DNA of 64,000 bases from Colletotrichum lupini (lineage: Eukaryota > Ascomycota > Sordariomycetes > Glomerellales > Glomerellaceae), in assembly GCF_023278565.1 (NCBI RefSeq), contig NC_064672.1, forward strand, positions 6,510,001 to 6,574,000. Reading direction: 5' to 3'. Below, piece by piece: positions 36,031 through 46,972 of this stretch (position 1 is the first letter of the stretch; each line of letters begins with the position of its first letter). Made by a program: the position numbers and the translations under genes. The notes below the pieces were generated by a model. That model ran no database searches. It was not told where the DNA came from and worked only from the letters and a program-made list of their open reading frames with translations.

Positions 36031-37599
36031 TTAAGATGACCAGGGCAAATCGGGAAATCCCTCGCCAAACTCTTGTTGAGGATGAATCTGTGCAAACTCC
36101 AGGTGATGAGGAAGCCTTGGATCAGGCCCAGGATGAAGCTTTTCCCGGTGACGGTAACATTTAAGACAAAATTGGAAGTCAGGACATCTCCGACAGGAGT
36201 ATACCCGGCCGATTACGTGCTACTCATGTAATACATGGCATTAGCAACACATCCATTCAGGAACATGAGTTAGATAGCTTTTTGCGCAAGATGTAGGAAC
36301 ACATACCGATTGACAACAAGAGCAAATCATTTGGTGATGTTCATAGCCCGCTCTTCCTCTTTCGTCTTTGAGCTTCTGAAGCTCCTTTGGGTCACTCGCC
36401 TTCGACAAGGCTGCAATGACATCTTTTCCGCTGTTATGGAAATAGGCGATTTCCACTGGATACCATTTTACCTTATCCTCTCTCACACACTTCACTCGGC
36501 CATTAGCACCGCTGTTGAGGAGGTGCTCGATCACCTCTACTTGGTGTTGAGAATCCTTCTGAGCAAACTTTACTTTCGAGGTTAGACCTCTAGCGGCCCA
36601 GCAGAGTGCCGTCCAGCCATCTTTGTCAGCTTGATTGACATCGACTCTGCCAGATGAGAGAATGGTTTTGACAGTTTGAACTTCTCCGCTTTGAGCTGCC
36701 CAGTGTAAAGCAGTGCGACCGGTCTTGTCCGTCAAATTGAGATAGCCATCTCCCTTTTTGGAAAGGAGCTGTGAAAGGCCCAAGTACCTGTCATAGGAGT
36801 GAACGGCTGCGAAGTGAATCGGTAAACGACCCATCTGATCGGCAATAGTTAGGTTCGCTTTCAGTTTCTTTGAGAGAACCGTCCAGGTGCTATTTAATGG
36901 CAACAGACAAGCCAGGTTGAGCGCAGTGCCGAAGAATCCGCAATTTTGATCGACCTTTGCCCCGGCCTTCAATACAAGATACTCGAGAATCTTATCGGTT
37001 TCAGATTGAAGCACCCGCTCCTTGCCAAAGCACGCGGCCTGCAAAGCATTGCCCATAAAGCCTTGGGAGACAAAATTCGCATCCGCACCGCATTCCTTAT
37101 GGAGGAACTGAACCATTGCCAGATTGCCGTCAAAGCATGCCTTATTCAAGGCGGTACCATATAGGGAGTTGTCCAAATTGACTTGGGCGCCTGCCTTAAT
37201 CAATTCCTTGATCATTGGCTTCATATCTCCCTTCTCCCAAAGTTTATTGAGTGAATGCGGATCGTCGTCTCCGGATCTGACAAGATTGATCAACGGTGTA
37301 CAGCACCTTTGAGAACATACAACGTTGAATTCGTCTCCGTGTTTAAGATGATGCGTGATCTTGAGCAGCATGCTTTTAGAATGTCCTTGGGTCGCATGCA
37401 GGAGGGCTGTGTTGCCATGATTGTCGACATATTTGTCATCCCACAAGAATCTTTTCGCTTTAACAGCATTGTCCAAAGCGAGTTCGGAAAGACGTAAAGG
37501 AAGATTTCCACATCCATCGATATGGAGTCTTGCGCCGCCTTCATGCGATTGCGGGCTTGAGCTTCTTTCGCTCGCATTGGACGTCGATGGAGAAGGCAT
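36031..37599 (-). CDS. Ankyrin-repeat protein with C-terminal ZZ zinc finger
   Basis: Two exons: 37599-36307 and 36219-36031, with an 87-nt intron (GTATGT donor, GCTAAT branch site, GAGTAG acceptor), 493 residues. The first exon encodes a Ser-rich N-terminus and then ankyrin repeats, the clearest being GNTALLHAT (about 60), TALNKACFDGNLAMVQFLH (about 150), GRTALHWAAQSGEVQTV (about 295) and GWTALCWAARG (about 330). Without the second exon the frame stops after VPEWMCC. With it, ICSCCQS joins in phase to HVIGRVYSC and CPDFQFCLKC, completing a ZZ-type finger (C-x2-C pairs followed by HP and HH). ZZ fingers bind zinc and mediate protein contacts, and the ankyrin-ZZ combination is common in fungal proteins of unknown role. 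No signal peptide; probably cytosolic or nuclear. The start follows a 5' leader with an overlapping upstream frame. Confidence 0.85.
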
Positions 37600-38317
37600 G
37601 ATTGGAGCTAGATGCTTTTGAAAACGTCAAAGAGGTCGTTTTGCTTTTGCTTTTTTGAGGGACCGTGGGCGATGTTGTAGAGACTGATGATGGGGTAGCT
37701 GTGAGGTTGCTCATGATGAGAGATCGTAGGAAGTTGTCAAGTATTTCATATCCAGTGGTGAAATTGATGCAGATCAAATGAAGCTCTACTGTTCACTAAT
37801 GAAAGAATCGTGTTTGTGTAGTACAGAAGTAGTACGCGGTAGCAATCTGTCTTTATTCTCCTCCGAACCCAACCAGTCAAGCTGAATACCTCATGAAGTC
37901 GTAAAGAAGGCCAAGAAAAGTGTGACGCGAGATGAGAGTTGTACTATCATTTCAATCGAACAGTCGAGGATACTCGCAAGCGACAACGGGGACGATGCGG
38001 GTTAGAGACCTCAGCTGAGATATTGTAGATGTCTTAAGTCGATTGATTCCTTTGTGTGGTAATAAGGCGTAATTGCTGGCCGGCAATTACGGTTCCGTTT
38101 TTGTACGACACTTTGTCAGTCTAGGTAGCACATGGTAAGGTGGTGTGGGCTGGTAGAGGGTCACTAAAGGATGAACCTCATATTGATCACCAAAATACAT
38201 AACGTGCCGCCTTGGTCGCCGCCACAACACCACCATCACAAAATTGCCTTTCATCCAGACACATTTATTCGAAAACCATGTTTCCGAGAATGTGGCGGCC
38301 AGAACAGCCCGTTCGTC
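37600..38317. other. Intergenic region upstream of the ankyrin-ZZ gene
   Basis: About 0.7 kb. It contains an overlapping upstream frame (start at 37717 on the minus strand) that runs out of frame through the ankyrin gene start and ends at 37541. It might act as an upstream reading frame. Otherwise nothing is seen. Confidence 0.4.
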
Positions 38318-39659
38318 CTACTTGAAGTATTGGCCCTTGAATCCCGGGAGGATCTCCTGTCCTTCCGAGTTCTGATAGCTGACCCCTTTCCTTTGCTGCC
38401 AAGTCTGCTTGAGGGTGGTGAACTCTCCCATGGTCGGCACCGGGTGTTCGCCAGCCTCGAACTCGTTCTGAGTAAAGCCCTCGCGCTTGAGCACTGGTGA
38501 GTCAATCGTCTTCAGTACGAGGTCGTTTTGAGGACGCGCGAAGTACAACAAACCCAGGCGATCGACATGGCGCTGGTCCTTAGGCGGCACAGATACCTGG
38601 TTCCGGATCAGCAAAATGTAGAGGGCAAGTCAAGTTGTATAGATGAAATTTCACTCACCCGGTGAACCGTGGACTTGACGTAACCACCCGTCAGGAAGCT
38701 GAGGGCATCGCATGTGTTGACGGTAAGACTGCCATCGAGCGGCTTAGCCCACTTCCAGTCGCCGGTCTCATGATCCCTGATTTGTAGGGCGGCAACGGGT
38801 TGACGGAAAAGCAGGGTGATCGTCCCCAGATCTGTGTGGCCGCGGGACCACAGGCCATCATCGAGTTGCTTAATCTCTTCTGGAGTGAACTTGGAATACT
38901 TCATGTAGCGCAGATGAGACTCATCGTGAGTCTCCCACTTGTGTACGCGTGTAAAGAAGTCCTCGGGCAGCTCTAAAGCCAGGGCGATGAGGTGGTTCAG
39001 GGGGTCTAGCACCTTATCATGGAGGTTCTAAGTTTCGCGTTATTCACGATATCCTACGTACGATTAAAAGGGCTTTCATCGTACCTTTGCGAATCCTTCA
39101 ATATCTTCCTTGCGATCTTCCAGAAGCTTGGGCAAAGGTTGTGTGATGTGTCCAGCGCGAGCTGGATTGCATCTGTCAGCAACGCTTCCTCGATTCGACA
39201 AAGTGAAGAAATACTCACTAGCCATGTTCCATACTTCTGTCTTATCCTTGAGGCCACCGCTCAAAAACCGCCGACCAGCGGGACGGTATCCATTGTAATC
39301 TCCAGAATCCAAATCCGGCTCATACTTGAGTTTCTCGTCCAACGGCAGCTCGTAAAATTTCTGGCCAAGAGCAAATTGTGCGTCGACGGCCTCTTGCGAG
39401 ATGCCATAGTTGATAACATAGAAGAAGCCCTTGGTACGAATGGCCTCGATCAGTGTATCGGCAAGCTCCTTGTTGCCCTCTGGTGTCCCATACTTTGCAA
39501 GATCAATGGTGGGAACTTCGGGTGCCTGTCAGCTTGCAAGCCCTGCATAGTCTTGCGTGGAAGCATGGTGAGCCAAGACTTACGGTCAGCCCAATCGAGG
39601 TTCTCCTCCGTCTCTGGGACGTGGGTGTATTGGTACAGTTCGGACACAGCAGACGGCAT
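38318..39659 (-). CDS. 2-oxoglutarate/Fe(II) dioxygenase, isopenicillin-N-synthase-like
   Basis: Five exons: 39659-39584, 39515-39219, 39161-39085, 39027-38659 and 38596-38318, with introns of 57-68 nt, giving 365 residues. The N-terminus carries the usual DIOX_N pattern (PTIDLAKYG, then KGFFYVINYGI). The jelly-roll core has the iron triad HTD (His214, Asp216) and a distal His272 in STVHR. The LLYFARP stretch after it is typical, although the usual RxS 2-oxoglutarate clamp reads R-L-G (Arg286). The family uses iron, 2-oxoglutarate and oxygen for hydroxylation, desaturation or ring closure of small molecules; the substrate cannot be read. It is divergent from the Dal5-type permease with about 1 kb between starts, so co-regulation and a transport-then-oxidation relationship are plausible inference. 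Confidence 0.9.
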
Positions 39660-40653
39660 TTTGGGCGGTGAGGCGGGGTACCTTTTCTTCGGAGGCTGGT
39701 TGGTCTCTGTCTAGGTTTTCTCCAATACATCTAAAGGCCGGGTTCCAAGCTCGCCATTTTAACTATGAACCTTGACTGCGACTCCGGACGGGTTCGCACC
39801 GGATCTCGCTGCCCGTATTAGTCGAGCCAACACGGCACGGCGACGTCTCCGCAGGACTGAACCCCCACCAAATCCTCAACCATCAAGAGACCAATAATAG
39901 CAAGTTGATTTGGTTTCATCCTTCTCCATGGTGTCACACTCGCATTTTACCCCGCGGCACTTACCAAGCAACACAATAAATCTACTTGGTCGAGGCACTT
40001 GGAGATGCGAGATCGCCGCATGTCATCATCTGATAACGGATGGCGCAATCCCCACCCCCGTCACACGTCGTCGGGCGTTTCCCGCCGCTGAACCGATGTC
40101 TGCGCCGCAGGAAACGGGTTCAAGTCAGTCTAGAGATCCCACCCGGTAGTATTTCTCCGGTCTTGGACGTTCGGTAAACCCCCGAGTTCGGCGGAAGTGG
40201 TGGGTGAGGGTTTGTCCGGACTCACGATCTCGTTGCCGCATCGGAGATTATTGGTCCTTGTTTAAGGTACTTTACCCGCTATCCCGCATCTTTCCCCGGT
40301 AAGCATGGACACTCGTCATTCCTGCCACTATGGCGAATAGTGGGCGAGGCTCTTGTGCGATGCATATAGTCGGGTCTCGGCGGGTGTTATGCTGCATGAG
40401 AGACTGGAGTTGAGCTTATCGCGGACAAGACACCGCGGTGGTTGGGTGTCCGTAGGAGAAGCACGTCTTGGGGGTGGCAAGCATTTAGTGAAGGCTTGAC
40501 ATAAGACCATGAAGGCGAAAGGGACATAGACAGGGGGACGAGGAATCCTCCTGGCGCCGGTGACATTATATGTAAACCACTACCGACAGCTCAGTGCCGA
40601 TTCTGACACTTGCACGTGCATCGCAGACGAGATTTCGGTAGAACCAGCTGAAG
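39660..40653. promoter_or_regulatory. Shared divergent intergenic region of the dioxygenase and Dal5-type permease genes
   Basis: 994 bp between two divergent starts. No coding frame can be supported. The length and head-to-head arrangement fit a bidirectional promoter. I did not identify a specific regulator site with confidence. Confidence 0.45.
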
Positions 40654-42686
40654 ATGGGGTCATTCGGTCAAAAGGTGAAGGGGAACAAGATAGGGGCAGT
40701 GATATTGTCAGTATTTGACTGGTACCGTAAGTATTCGACCGTGTATCTTACACAAGGAAGTCACTCACGGTCATTGAACAGCCTCCCACTATCCTGCAGA
40801 GGAGCGAAAACTTTTGCGAAAACTCGATCTCGCGATTCTGGTCTTTGGAAGTTTGTCTTGTAAGTCAAGGTCTCTTTATTTGTTTGAAGACAAACCAAAC
40901 TAATTATTACTGTCACTACTCTTAGTCTTTTGCAGAGTAAGGGAATCTTTTACTCGCAACCCCGGAGTTATGAGCTAACCGTCAGTAGTTCCTTGGGCAG
41001 CAAAATGTCACCAACGCATATGTATCAGGCATGCGCGAGGATCTTGATTCTCACGGCAACGAGTTGAACTACTATGTCGTCGCTTGTAAGCAAAGTTTCA
41101 GACACTCATGTCACAAACACCACTGACCATCTTAGACAACACCGCGTACGTCATTGGCCAAATCCCGCTCATGACTCTGCAAACGAAGGCAAAGATGTAA
41201 GTCTCACATTTAGATATTTGTTCAGGAGAGGTAGCAAGTTGCTGATCAAGATTATGCAGTGCACCTTTTCTGTTGCCTTCCCTCCAGATCATCTGGGCAG
41301 TCATCGCCTTTTCTCAGTCCACAATCAAGCATAGCTGGCATCTGTACATCCTTCGCGCCATTACAGGTTTTCTCGAAGCTTCCTCATTCGGTGGCACTCA
41401 TCTCATTCGTAAGGATGCTTGTGGAAACTCAATGTCTCCTCGACGAAGTACTAAAAAAAAGTAGTGGGCAGTTGGTTCAAGAACGAAGAGCTCTTCAAGC
41501 GAGCCGGAGTATGGTTCATGGGTAACTCCTTAGGCTCCATGTTCTCTGGCTACTTGCAGGCTGCGGCGTATCGAAACCTCAACGGCGTTTTTGGACGTGC
41601 AGGGTGGCGATGGCTCTTCATTGTCCAGGGTATCATCACTCTACCCATCTCCTTCCTGGGTTTCGCGTTTTGGCCTGGCCTTCCAACTTCACCCAAGAGG
41701 TGGTACTTCTCTGCGGAGGAGCACGCCCTCGCTGTCAAGCGGATGCCAACGGTTGAGCAGGAGGGCATTACGTGGAAGACGTTCAAGTATACGCTCTCCA
41801 GACCGATGTGGTGGATTTGCGTTCCTTGTTACATGTTAGTGTCTCGGAACCTCTTCAAAAGCAGATGTTTCTCTAACACATTACAGCTTCTTGTGCCAAG
41901 CACACTACTGGACAGGCTACATGGCTTTGTGGCTAAAGGCTGCTGGATACTCTGTTGAATTGGTGAATATTTTGCCGACTTTCATCGACCTTCTGCGGGC
42001 ATTGTCTTCCTGGCTGGGAACTACATTAGCGGGTTGTTTGAGTTTGAGGGGCCTTTGGTCTTTCCAGGCGGTAGGAATCCCATCTTATCAATGTTGACAC
42101 AAGGATCAGCGCTGATTACTCATAGTCATTTGTGCTCTTCTCTTGCATAGTCCTGTCGATATGGAACGTCCCCGACATCCTCAAATTCCTCGCATTCTAT
42201 TTCGGAGGTTTCTCTGGAATGGCATCCCCGATCTTGGTATGTCGCCTTGTACACCATGCTAGATTCACCTATCTAACAAAATCGGCCTAGTATTCCTGGT
42301 TGAACTCTACACTCAAAGAGAATTACGGTGAAAGAGGTCTTATCATCTCTTCGATGATGACCCTCGGATTCTGTGGACAGATTTGGATCCCTCTCTTCAC
42401 CTTCCCAACCGTCGAAGCTCCGCGCTATCCCCACGGGTATCCCGCAGCTACAGTATTCGAAGTCGCAATGTGGGCTTTTCTCATGTTTGGCACATGGTAC
42501 ATGAAGAGATGGAAGCACAAGCATCCTGACCTGGAGATGAGGCTTGCGACCGAAGGAGCTGCCGCGGAAGGCTCCTCAGTCATTGGATCTGATTCCGATA
42601 GGCCCGACGGAGATAGCCCGGCTCACCGGTATACAGGCAAAGGGGAAGAAATTGTGGCCACTCAGCCTGTGAGCCAGAAAGTCTGA
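40654..42686 (+). CDS. Dal5-type MFS permease (anion:cation symporter family)
   Basis: Ten exons reconstruct a 509-residue protein: 40654-40726, 40782-40859, 40926-40936, 40989-41085, 41136-41196, 41260-41408, 41465-41834, 41887-42070, 42126-42236 and 42291-42686. All introns are 50-66 nt and phases are continuous. Exon 3 is only 11 nt but is needed to link LDLAILVFGSLSFFC to the following transmembrane segments. Dal5/Tna1 landmarks include NAYVSGM, WHLYILRAITGFLEAS, LGSWFKNEELFKRAGVWFMGNSLGSM-type and GWRWLFIVQGIITLP motifs, and the ERGLIISSMMTLGFC, FTFPTVEAPR and HGYPAATVFEVAMW block. About 12 membrane helices at the plasma membrane. Family members import allantoate, nicotinate, pantothenate, biotin or other organic anions; the substrate here is unknown. 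The intron-6 acceptor was chosen to give LILGSW. Confidence 0.9.
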
Positions 42687-43460
42687 AATATTTTGGAGGT
42701 GATAAATGAGCGCAATAGCTCGTAGATGCATATTCCAGCGGCAAAGGATTCACCGGATGACTTTAGTCTTCGGTGTACTTGTTTTTGCAGACAAGTCTGA
42801 CATGGACTAGCGAGAAGAAGATCGATCTGCAGGACTGAGCTGCACAGAATGGATCTATTTGATAATTAAAATTCTCGCGAGATTTCAAGAACAGACAAGT
42901 GCTTTGAGGTAGATATGTTCAGCCAGCGGAAGGCGGCATTCTGGATATAATAATGGCTGTCACAGCCATCTGTACTATGACGAGAGGAGAAAATGAGCGA
43001 ATCCGAGGATGTAGCAGACGGAAACCCTGAATGAACAGGCGAGTTGTTCAGTCTTCTTTGTATCAATGACAAGCGGAAGAATTGGCATCTCGTTGCACAA
43101 ATGCAATTGTGTAACACAAAAAATCGCATCCTTCAGTATGCTTAAATACAGCTATTGAATTGTTTGTTGAGAGTTGGGGCGGTACTTGGGTTAGGTAGCC
43201 TAACCTGATTAGGAAGGCTGAAAATGGCGGCGGTCTGACATAAGACGGAGGTGACGCGCTCTCAAATTATTAACAATGTCAATTGCGTTTCATCTCACTT
43301 TGCTTACATACACTTAATTACTTCGCAAGCGACTTCGTCACGTCGCCTGTGCCTAAAACACAAGCTCTCAGAAAGGACCGGTCAAACCGGGGGACCTCCG
43401 TCTTCTAGGGTAATTGTGTTAAACCATACGAATACAACCGCACATTCTTGCGCCATCAAG
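42687..43460. other. Intergenic region between two MFS genes
   Basis: About 0.77 kb. The frame of the right-hand MFS gene is open back to 43251, but that extension is hydrophilic, lacks conservation features and begins in a poor start context. It is treated as 5' leader. Confidence 0.5.
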
Positions 43461-44993
43461 ATGGCGCCGAACCAGAGGCCGGCAACCGGCGACACCTTCA
43501 GTCACGACGCGACGGAGACTACTCCATTGCTCATCGCCGGCGATATCGCTCCGACTGCTGACCCCGATGTCTCCAAGGCCACAACACTTAATGAGCCATC
43601 CCAAGAGAACGAGACTCCGGACGACGATGATAAGCCATTGCCGGTATGGCAAGTCTTTTGGCTATGCTACGCGCGACTTGTAGAGCCCATGGCCTTCTTC
43701 TGCATCTTTCCGTACATCAGCCAGATGGCCGAAGAGAACGGCCACCTCGCCAAAGCGGACGTCGGTTTCTACAGCGGTCTCATCGAGTCGCTCTTCTCCC
43801 TGACCCAGGCCGTCGTCATGATCTTCTGGGGCAGACTCTCTGATCGGATCGGCCGCAAACCCGTCCTCGTCTTCTCCCTCTGCGGTGTTACCATCGCCAC
43901 ATCCATTTTCGGCATGGCACAGACCATTTGGCAGATGATCCTCTTCCGATGCCTGGCAGGCGTGTTTGGCGGATCTCTTGTCACGATGCGCACCATGATT
44001 GCCGAGCACGTTACTCAAAAGACGCAAGCCAGGGCCTTTAGTTGGTTTGCTCTGAGCGGTAACCTAGGAATCTTCTTCGGGCCCCTTCTCGGCGGGGCCC
44101 TCGCCGATCCGGCGCATCAGTACCCGAGCGTTTTCAAAGCTCAATTCTTTTTCGACTACCCTTACGCACTATCCAGCTTCTGCGTTGGCTTCATTGGTTT
44201 GACGGCGACCATCACTAGCATACTGTTTGTCGAGGAAACACTGGTCAAGGAGAAGCACAGCAGCAACGACGATGCAGCAGCACCGCCCAAGAAGGACAAG
44301 GGCTCCATCAAACAGATCGTCAAGTCGCCAGGCGCTTCCAATGTCCTCTTCGTGTACGGTTACCTCATGCTCCTCGCATTGTCCTACACGGCCGTCGTCC
44401 CCGTCTTTTGGTTCACCCCAGTCGAGCTTGGTGGCTACGGCTTCACCCCTCTGCAAATCTCCGTTATGATGTCCGTCAACGGTATCGCCCAAGTCTCATG
44501 GCTTCTCATCATCTTCCCGCCACTGCAACATCGCATAGGCACGAACGGTGTGCTGCGTGCCTGCGCCTATGCGTACCCTTGGTTCTTCCTCATCTGCCCT
44601 CTCGGCAACGTCGTCCTTAAGCTCGGTGTACACAATCCGGCCTGGGTCACGTTCTTCTGGGTCTTCATGCCCATTGCTCTCACTATCGGCTGCGGCGTGA
44701 GCATGAGCTTCACTGCCATACAATTGTCGTTGAACGATATCTCGCCCAGCCCTCGTGTTCTGGGAACGCTGAACGCTTTGGCTCTTACCGGAGCAAGCGT
44801 CATCAGGGCATTTTCTCCGGCCTCATTCACCACCCTATTTGCCATAGGTGCTAACACTCAGGCCCTAGGCGGTTATGCCATCTGGGTTCTGATGGTTGCA
44901 CTCGCAGCTGGGCTGATTTTCGCCGTGAGGAACCTCTATGGGCCGGAGGATTTGAAGAAGGCCAGGGAACAAGAGCAGGCTGAGTCATCTTAG
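43461..44993 (+). CDS. MFS transporter, TetA/ZIF1-like (DHA-type)
   Basis: A single exon of 510 residues from ATG at 43461 (AAGATGG). The first 65 residues are a hydrophilic, Asp/Thr-rich cytosolic arm with an ETTPLL motif of the type found in vacuolar-sorted fungal transporters. About 12 hydrophobic helices follow. The MFS motif A is present as GRLSDRIGRKP between helices 2 and 3 (about residues 124-134), and a motif-C-like LSGNLGIFFGPLLGG lies in helix 5. The central loop (about 265-290) is Lys/Ala/Asp-rich. Family members export drugs, metabolites or metal complexes by proton antiport; the substrate is unknown. The frame is clean with no internal splice sites needed. It is in tandem with the Dal5-type gene, 775 bp downstream, with no sign of a shared transcript. 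Confidence 0.9.
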   Translation: MAPNQRPATGDTFSHDATETTPLLIAGDIAPTADPDVSKATTLNEPSQENETPDDDDKPLPVWQVFWLCYARLVEPMAFFCIFPYISQMAEENGHLAKADVGFYSGLIESLFSLTQAVVMIFWGRLSDRIGRKPVLVFSLCGVTIATSIFGMAQTIWQMILFRCLAGVFGGSLVTMRTMIAEHVTQKTQARAFSWFALSGNLGIFFGPLLGGALADPAHQYPSVFKAQFFFDYPYALSSFCVGFIGLTATITSILFVEETLVKEKHSSNDDAAAPPKKDKGSIKQIVKSPGASNVLFVYGYLMLLALSYTAVVPVFWFTPVELGGYGFTPLQISVMMSVNGIAQVSWLLIIFPPLQHRIGTNGVLRACAYAYPWFFLICPLGNVVLKLGVHNPAWVTFFWVFMPIALTIGCGVSMSFTAIQLSLNDISPSPRVLGTLNALALTGASVIRAFSPASFTTLFAIGANTQALGGYAIWVLMVALAAGLIFAVRNLYGPEDLKKAREQEQAESS

Positions 44994-45307
44994 ATAGACT
45001 ACGTTACGGTACTAACTTCATGTTGATGTATCTTTGCAGCATTCTGCTTATCGTAGAATCATATGCGCAGAGAAGTCAAAACAGAAGCTGCTCTTTGAGG
45101 CAACACTTGAAATTTTGTACATCATGAAGAACCCTATTCGTGGCTCACTCACATGCATTTCCACAACCGAATCACTTTGAACATCTCGTCGAGGCCTTGG
45201 TCTGAAAGATGTAAAGCTTTTTCTCCATCAGCATAATTATACTAGATACTATTACAGGTTATTTACAGACGATCATTCATATGGGTATTCCGCCAGCATC
45301 CGTCTCG
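44994..45307. other. Intergenic region, convergent gene ends
   Basis: 314 bp between the MFS and SAT4-type stops on opposite strands. No coding frame. It must contain both polyadenylation regions. Confidence 0.5.
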
Positions 45308-46972
45308 TCATATCCCCGACTTCCTTTTCCTGTTAAAATCCGGCAAGACAGACTCCGGTTCTACCGGCTCCGTCGTTATCTCAACCTCGCGATGCTGCCA
45401 TATCCTGTTATCTGAGTGAGGATACCCAGAGTTGCTTTCTTTAGAGATCTTCTTCCCGTGGTAGTGCTCTCGCGCACTCACACCCGCTTCATGCTCGGGA
45501 AAGTTGTCCCTGGCTGGGCTCCGCACGGTTACGCTGACCGTGCTCTGAGGCATCAGCTCGACGTCATTTGAGCTACGAGAGCTACGGTCATCGTCGCCTC
45601 CACCCATTGTGCGAAGGCCGATGCCGTACTTGGACTCCTCCCGAAAGTTCGGTTTGGCGTTGGCTTCGGGAAGCTTGGACCAGTCTTTCGAGCCATCCCT
45701 TGCATGAGAGGCGTTTCCGGATCGTCCGCCGCCGATGGTCATGCCTGCTGACCTTCCTGTCGACTTCTTGTTGGAGGACGACTGGGCGTACTTATCCAGA
45801 CCACTTCGTTGAGCGGATTCAAGGAGACCCTTCCAGAGTACACGTACGATTGGACCCTGTGCACTTAATCAGTCATGTTATCATCAACGTTGTCATTGCT
45901 AGACTTACAAGAGTCGGCAAGCATGCAGACACGATACCACTGCTGATTTCAATGATGTTCCAGGCCAGGCCTTGGGCCAATGAGTCTATTATTGTTGAGT
46001 TAGCACGAAATAGTCAGAGAGTTCATCCGCGTCAAGAGACTTACAAGGAACATCGTTTTTCGTGTATAGCAAGAAAATTCTGAAGCGGTAGACACTACAG
46101 AACACGACATAGCTTCCCAGCAGGAAAGTAAAGAGGACCAGGATCCGTTGAGCTCTATTCATCTGGAGTTTCAACACGTGGGGTATCGGAAGATAGAGAA
46201 TCGCAATGTCGACAATGATGCTCGGCACAGCGATGGCAAGTTGCGTCAAGAAGAGGTTGATGCAAGTACCGGGCTTCCACGGTTCCCATAGCGTATTCAG
46301 GGGAAGACACTGTATCGAGGCGGCGACGACGCAAGCAAGCGTCCAGAGCGATGTCAAACTGCCACATATCCATGCTCCCTTGCGGACTTCCCGCATTGGA
46401 AAGATGCGCAGGTACAGCAAAAGCAGCGCTATTTTGTATACGTTGACTCCGTTGACGTACAGAATCTCGGCACCGATCATGGTCTACAGAAATAATGTTA
46501 GCTTAGTCCTCATGAGCTGGATGGTAAAGCGAAATTGCACAGCGCTAGAGAACGCTGATGCATACCTTGTCGAGAAACTGCAGCTGTTCTAGTGTAAGGC
46601 GACCTGAATGCAGTCCGATACCAGCATCAACCACTTGGCGAGAATGTTAGTATGTCTTCGTACTCTCATCTTCCAATGCAACTTACGGATGAGATTCATG
46701 ATCATGTTTCCAATCAATATCACTAGAGCGAACAACATCGTGTAGTCATCTTTGAGGTATCTCGCACCCTGCAGGTGACGGGCCGTAAACCTTAACCCGA
46801 CCACAAACGCAGCAAAGACAGTGAAGGCGATCGTAATCGCTCGTACATATGGACGGAGATCCTCGGACAGGTTTTGATCTTCAGCGAAGTCGGCCAGCTT
46901 CTTCAGATAGTCCCTCTGGGGTTGGTCGATAGTCGGATCGTTGTACGGGTATGTCACCATAGTGGCTGCCAT
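45308..46972 (-). CDS. SAT4-type fungal integral membrane protein (rhodopsin/PTH11-like)
   Basis: Five exons: 46972-46687, 46633-46566, 46483-46045, 45985-45909 and 45856-45308, with introns of 53, 82, 59 and 52 nt, giving 472 residues. The first half forms about seven transmembrane helices. Family-like features include RPYVRAITIAFTVFAAFVVGLRFTAR-type helix 1, the DDYTML motif in helix 2, DAGIGLHSGRL (matches the G-x-G-x-H motif of SAT4 proteins) and the IQCLPLNTLWEPWKPGTCIN block with two Cys in the extracellular loop. The long cytosolic tail (about 180 residues) is Ser/Asp/Lys-rich, suited to phosphorylation. Relatives such as PTH11 act as surface receptors in plant pathogens, but most SAT4 proteins are uncharacterised. 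I see no CFEM domain. The start was chosen at ATGGCAGCC; an upstream in-frame ATG (47101) is less likely. Confidence 0.88.

Noticed and set aside
37541..37777. Upstream frame overlapping the ankyrin gene as part of the same protein
   Set aside because: It is in a different frame and no splice donor/acceptor joins it; better viewed as an upstream reading frame.
43251..43460. N-terminal extension of the MFS transporter to 43251
   Set aside because: The extra 70 residues are not transporter-like, the start context is poor, and AAGATGG at 43461 gives the normal family length.
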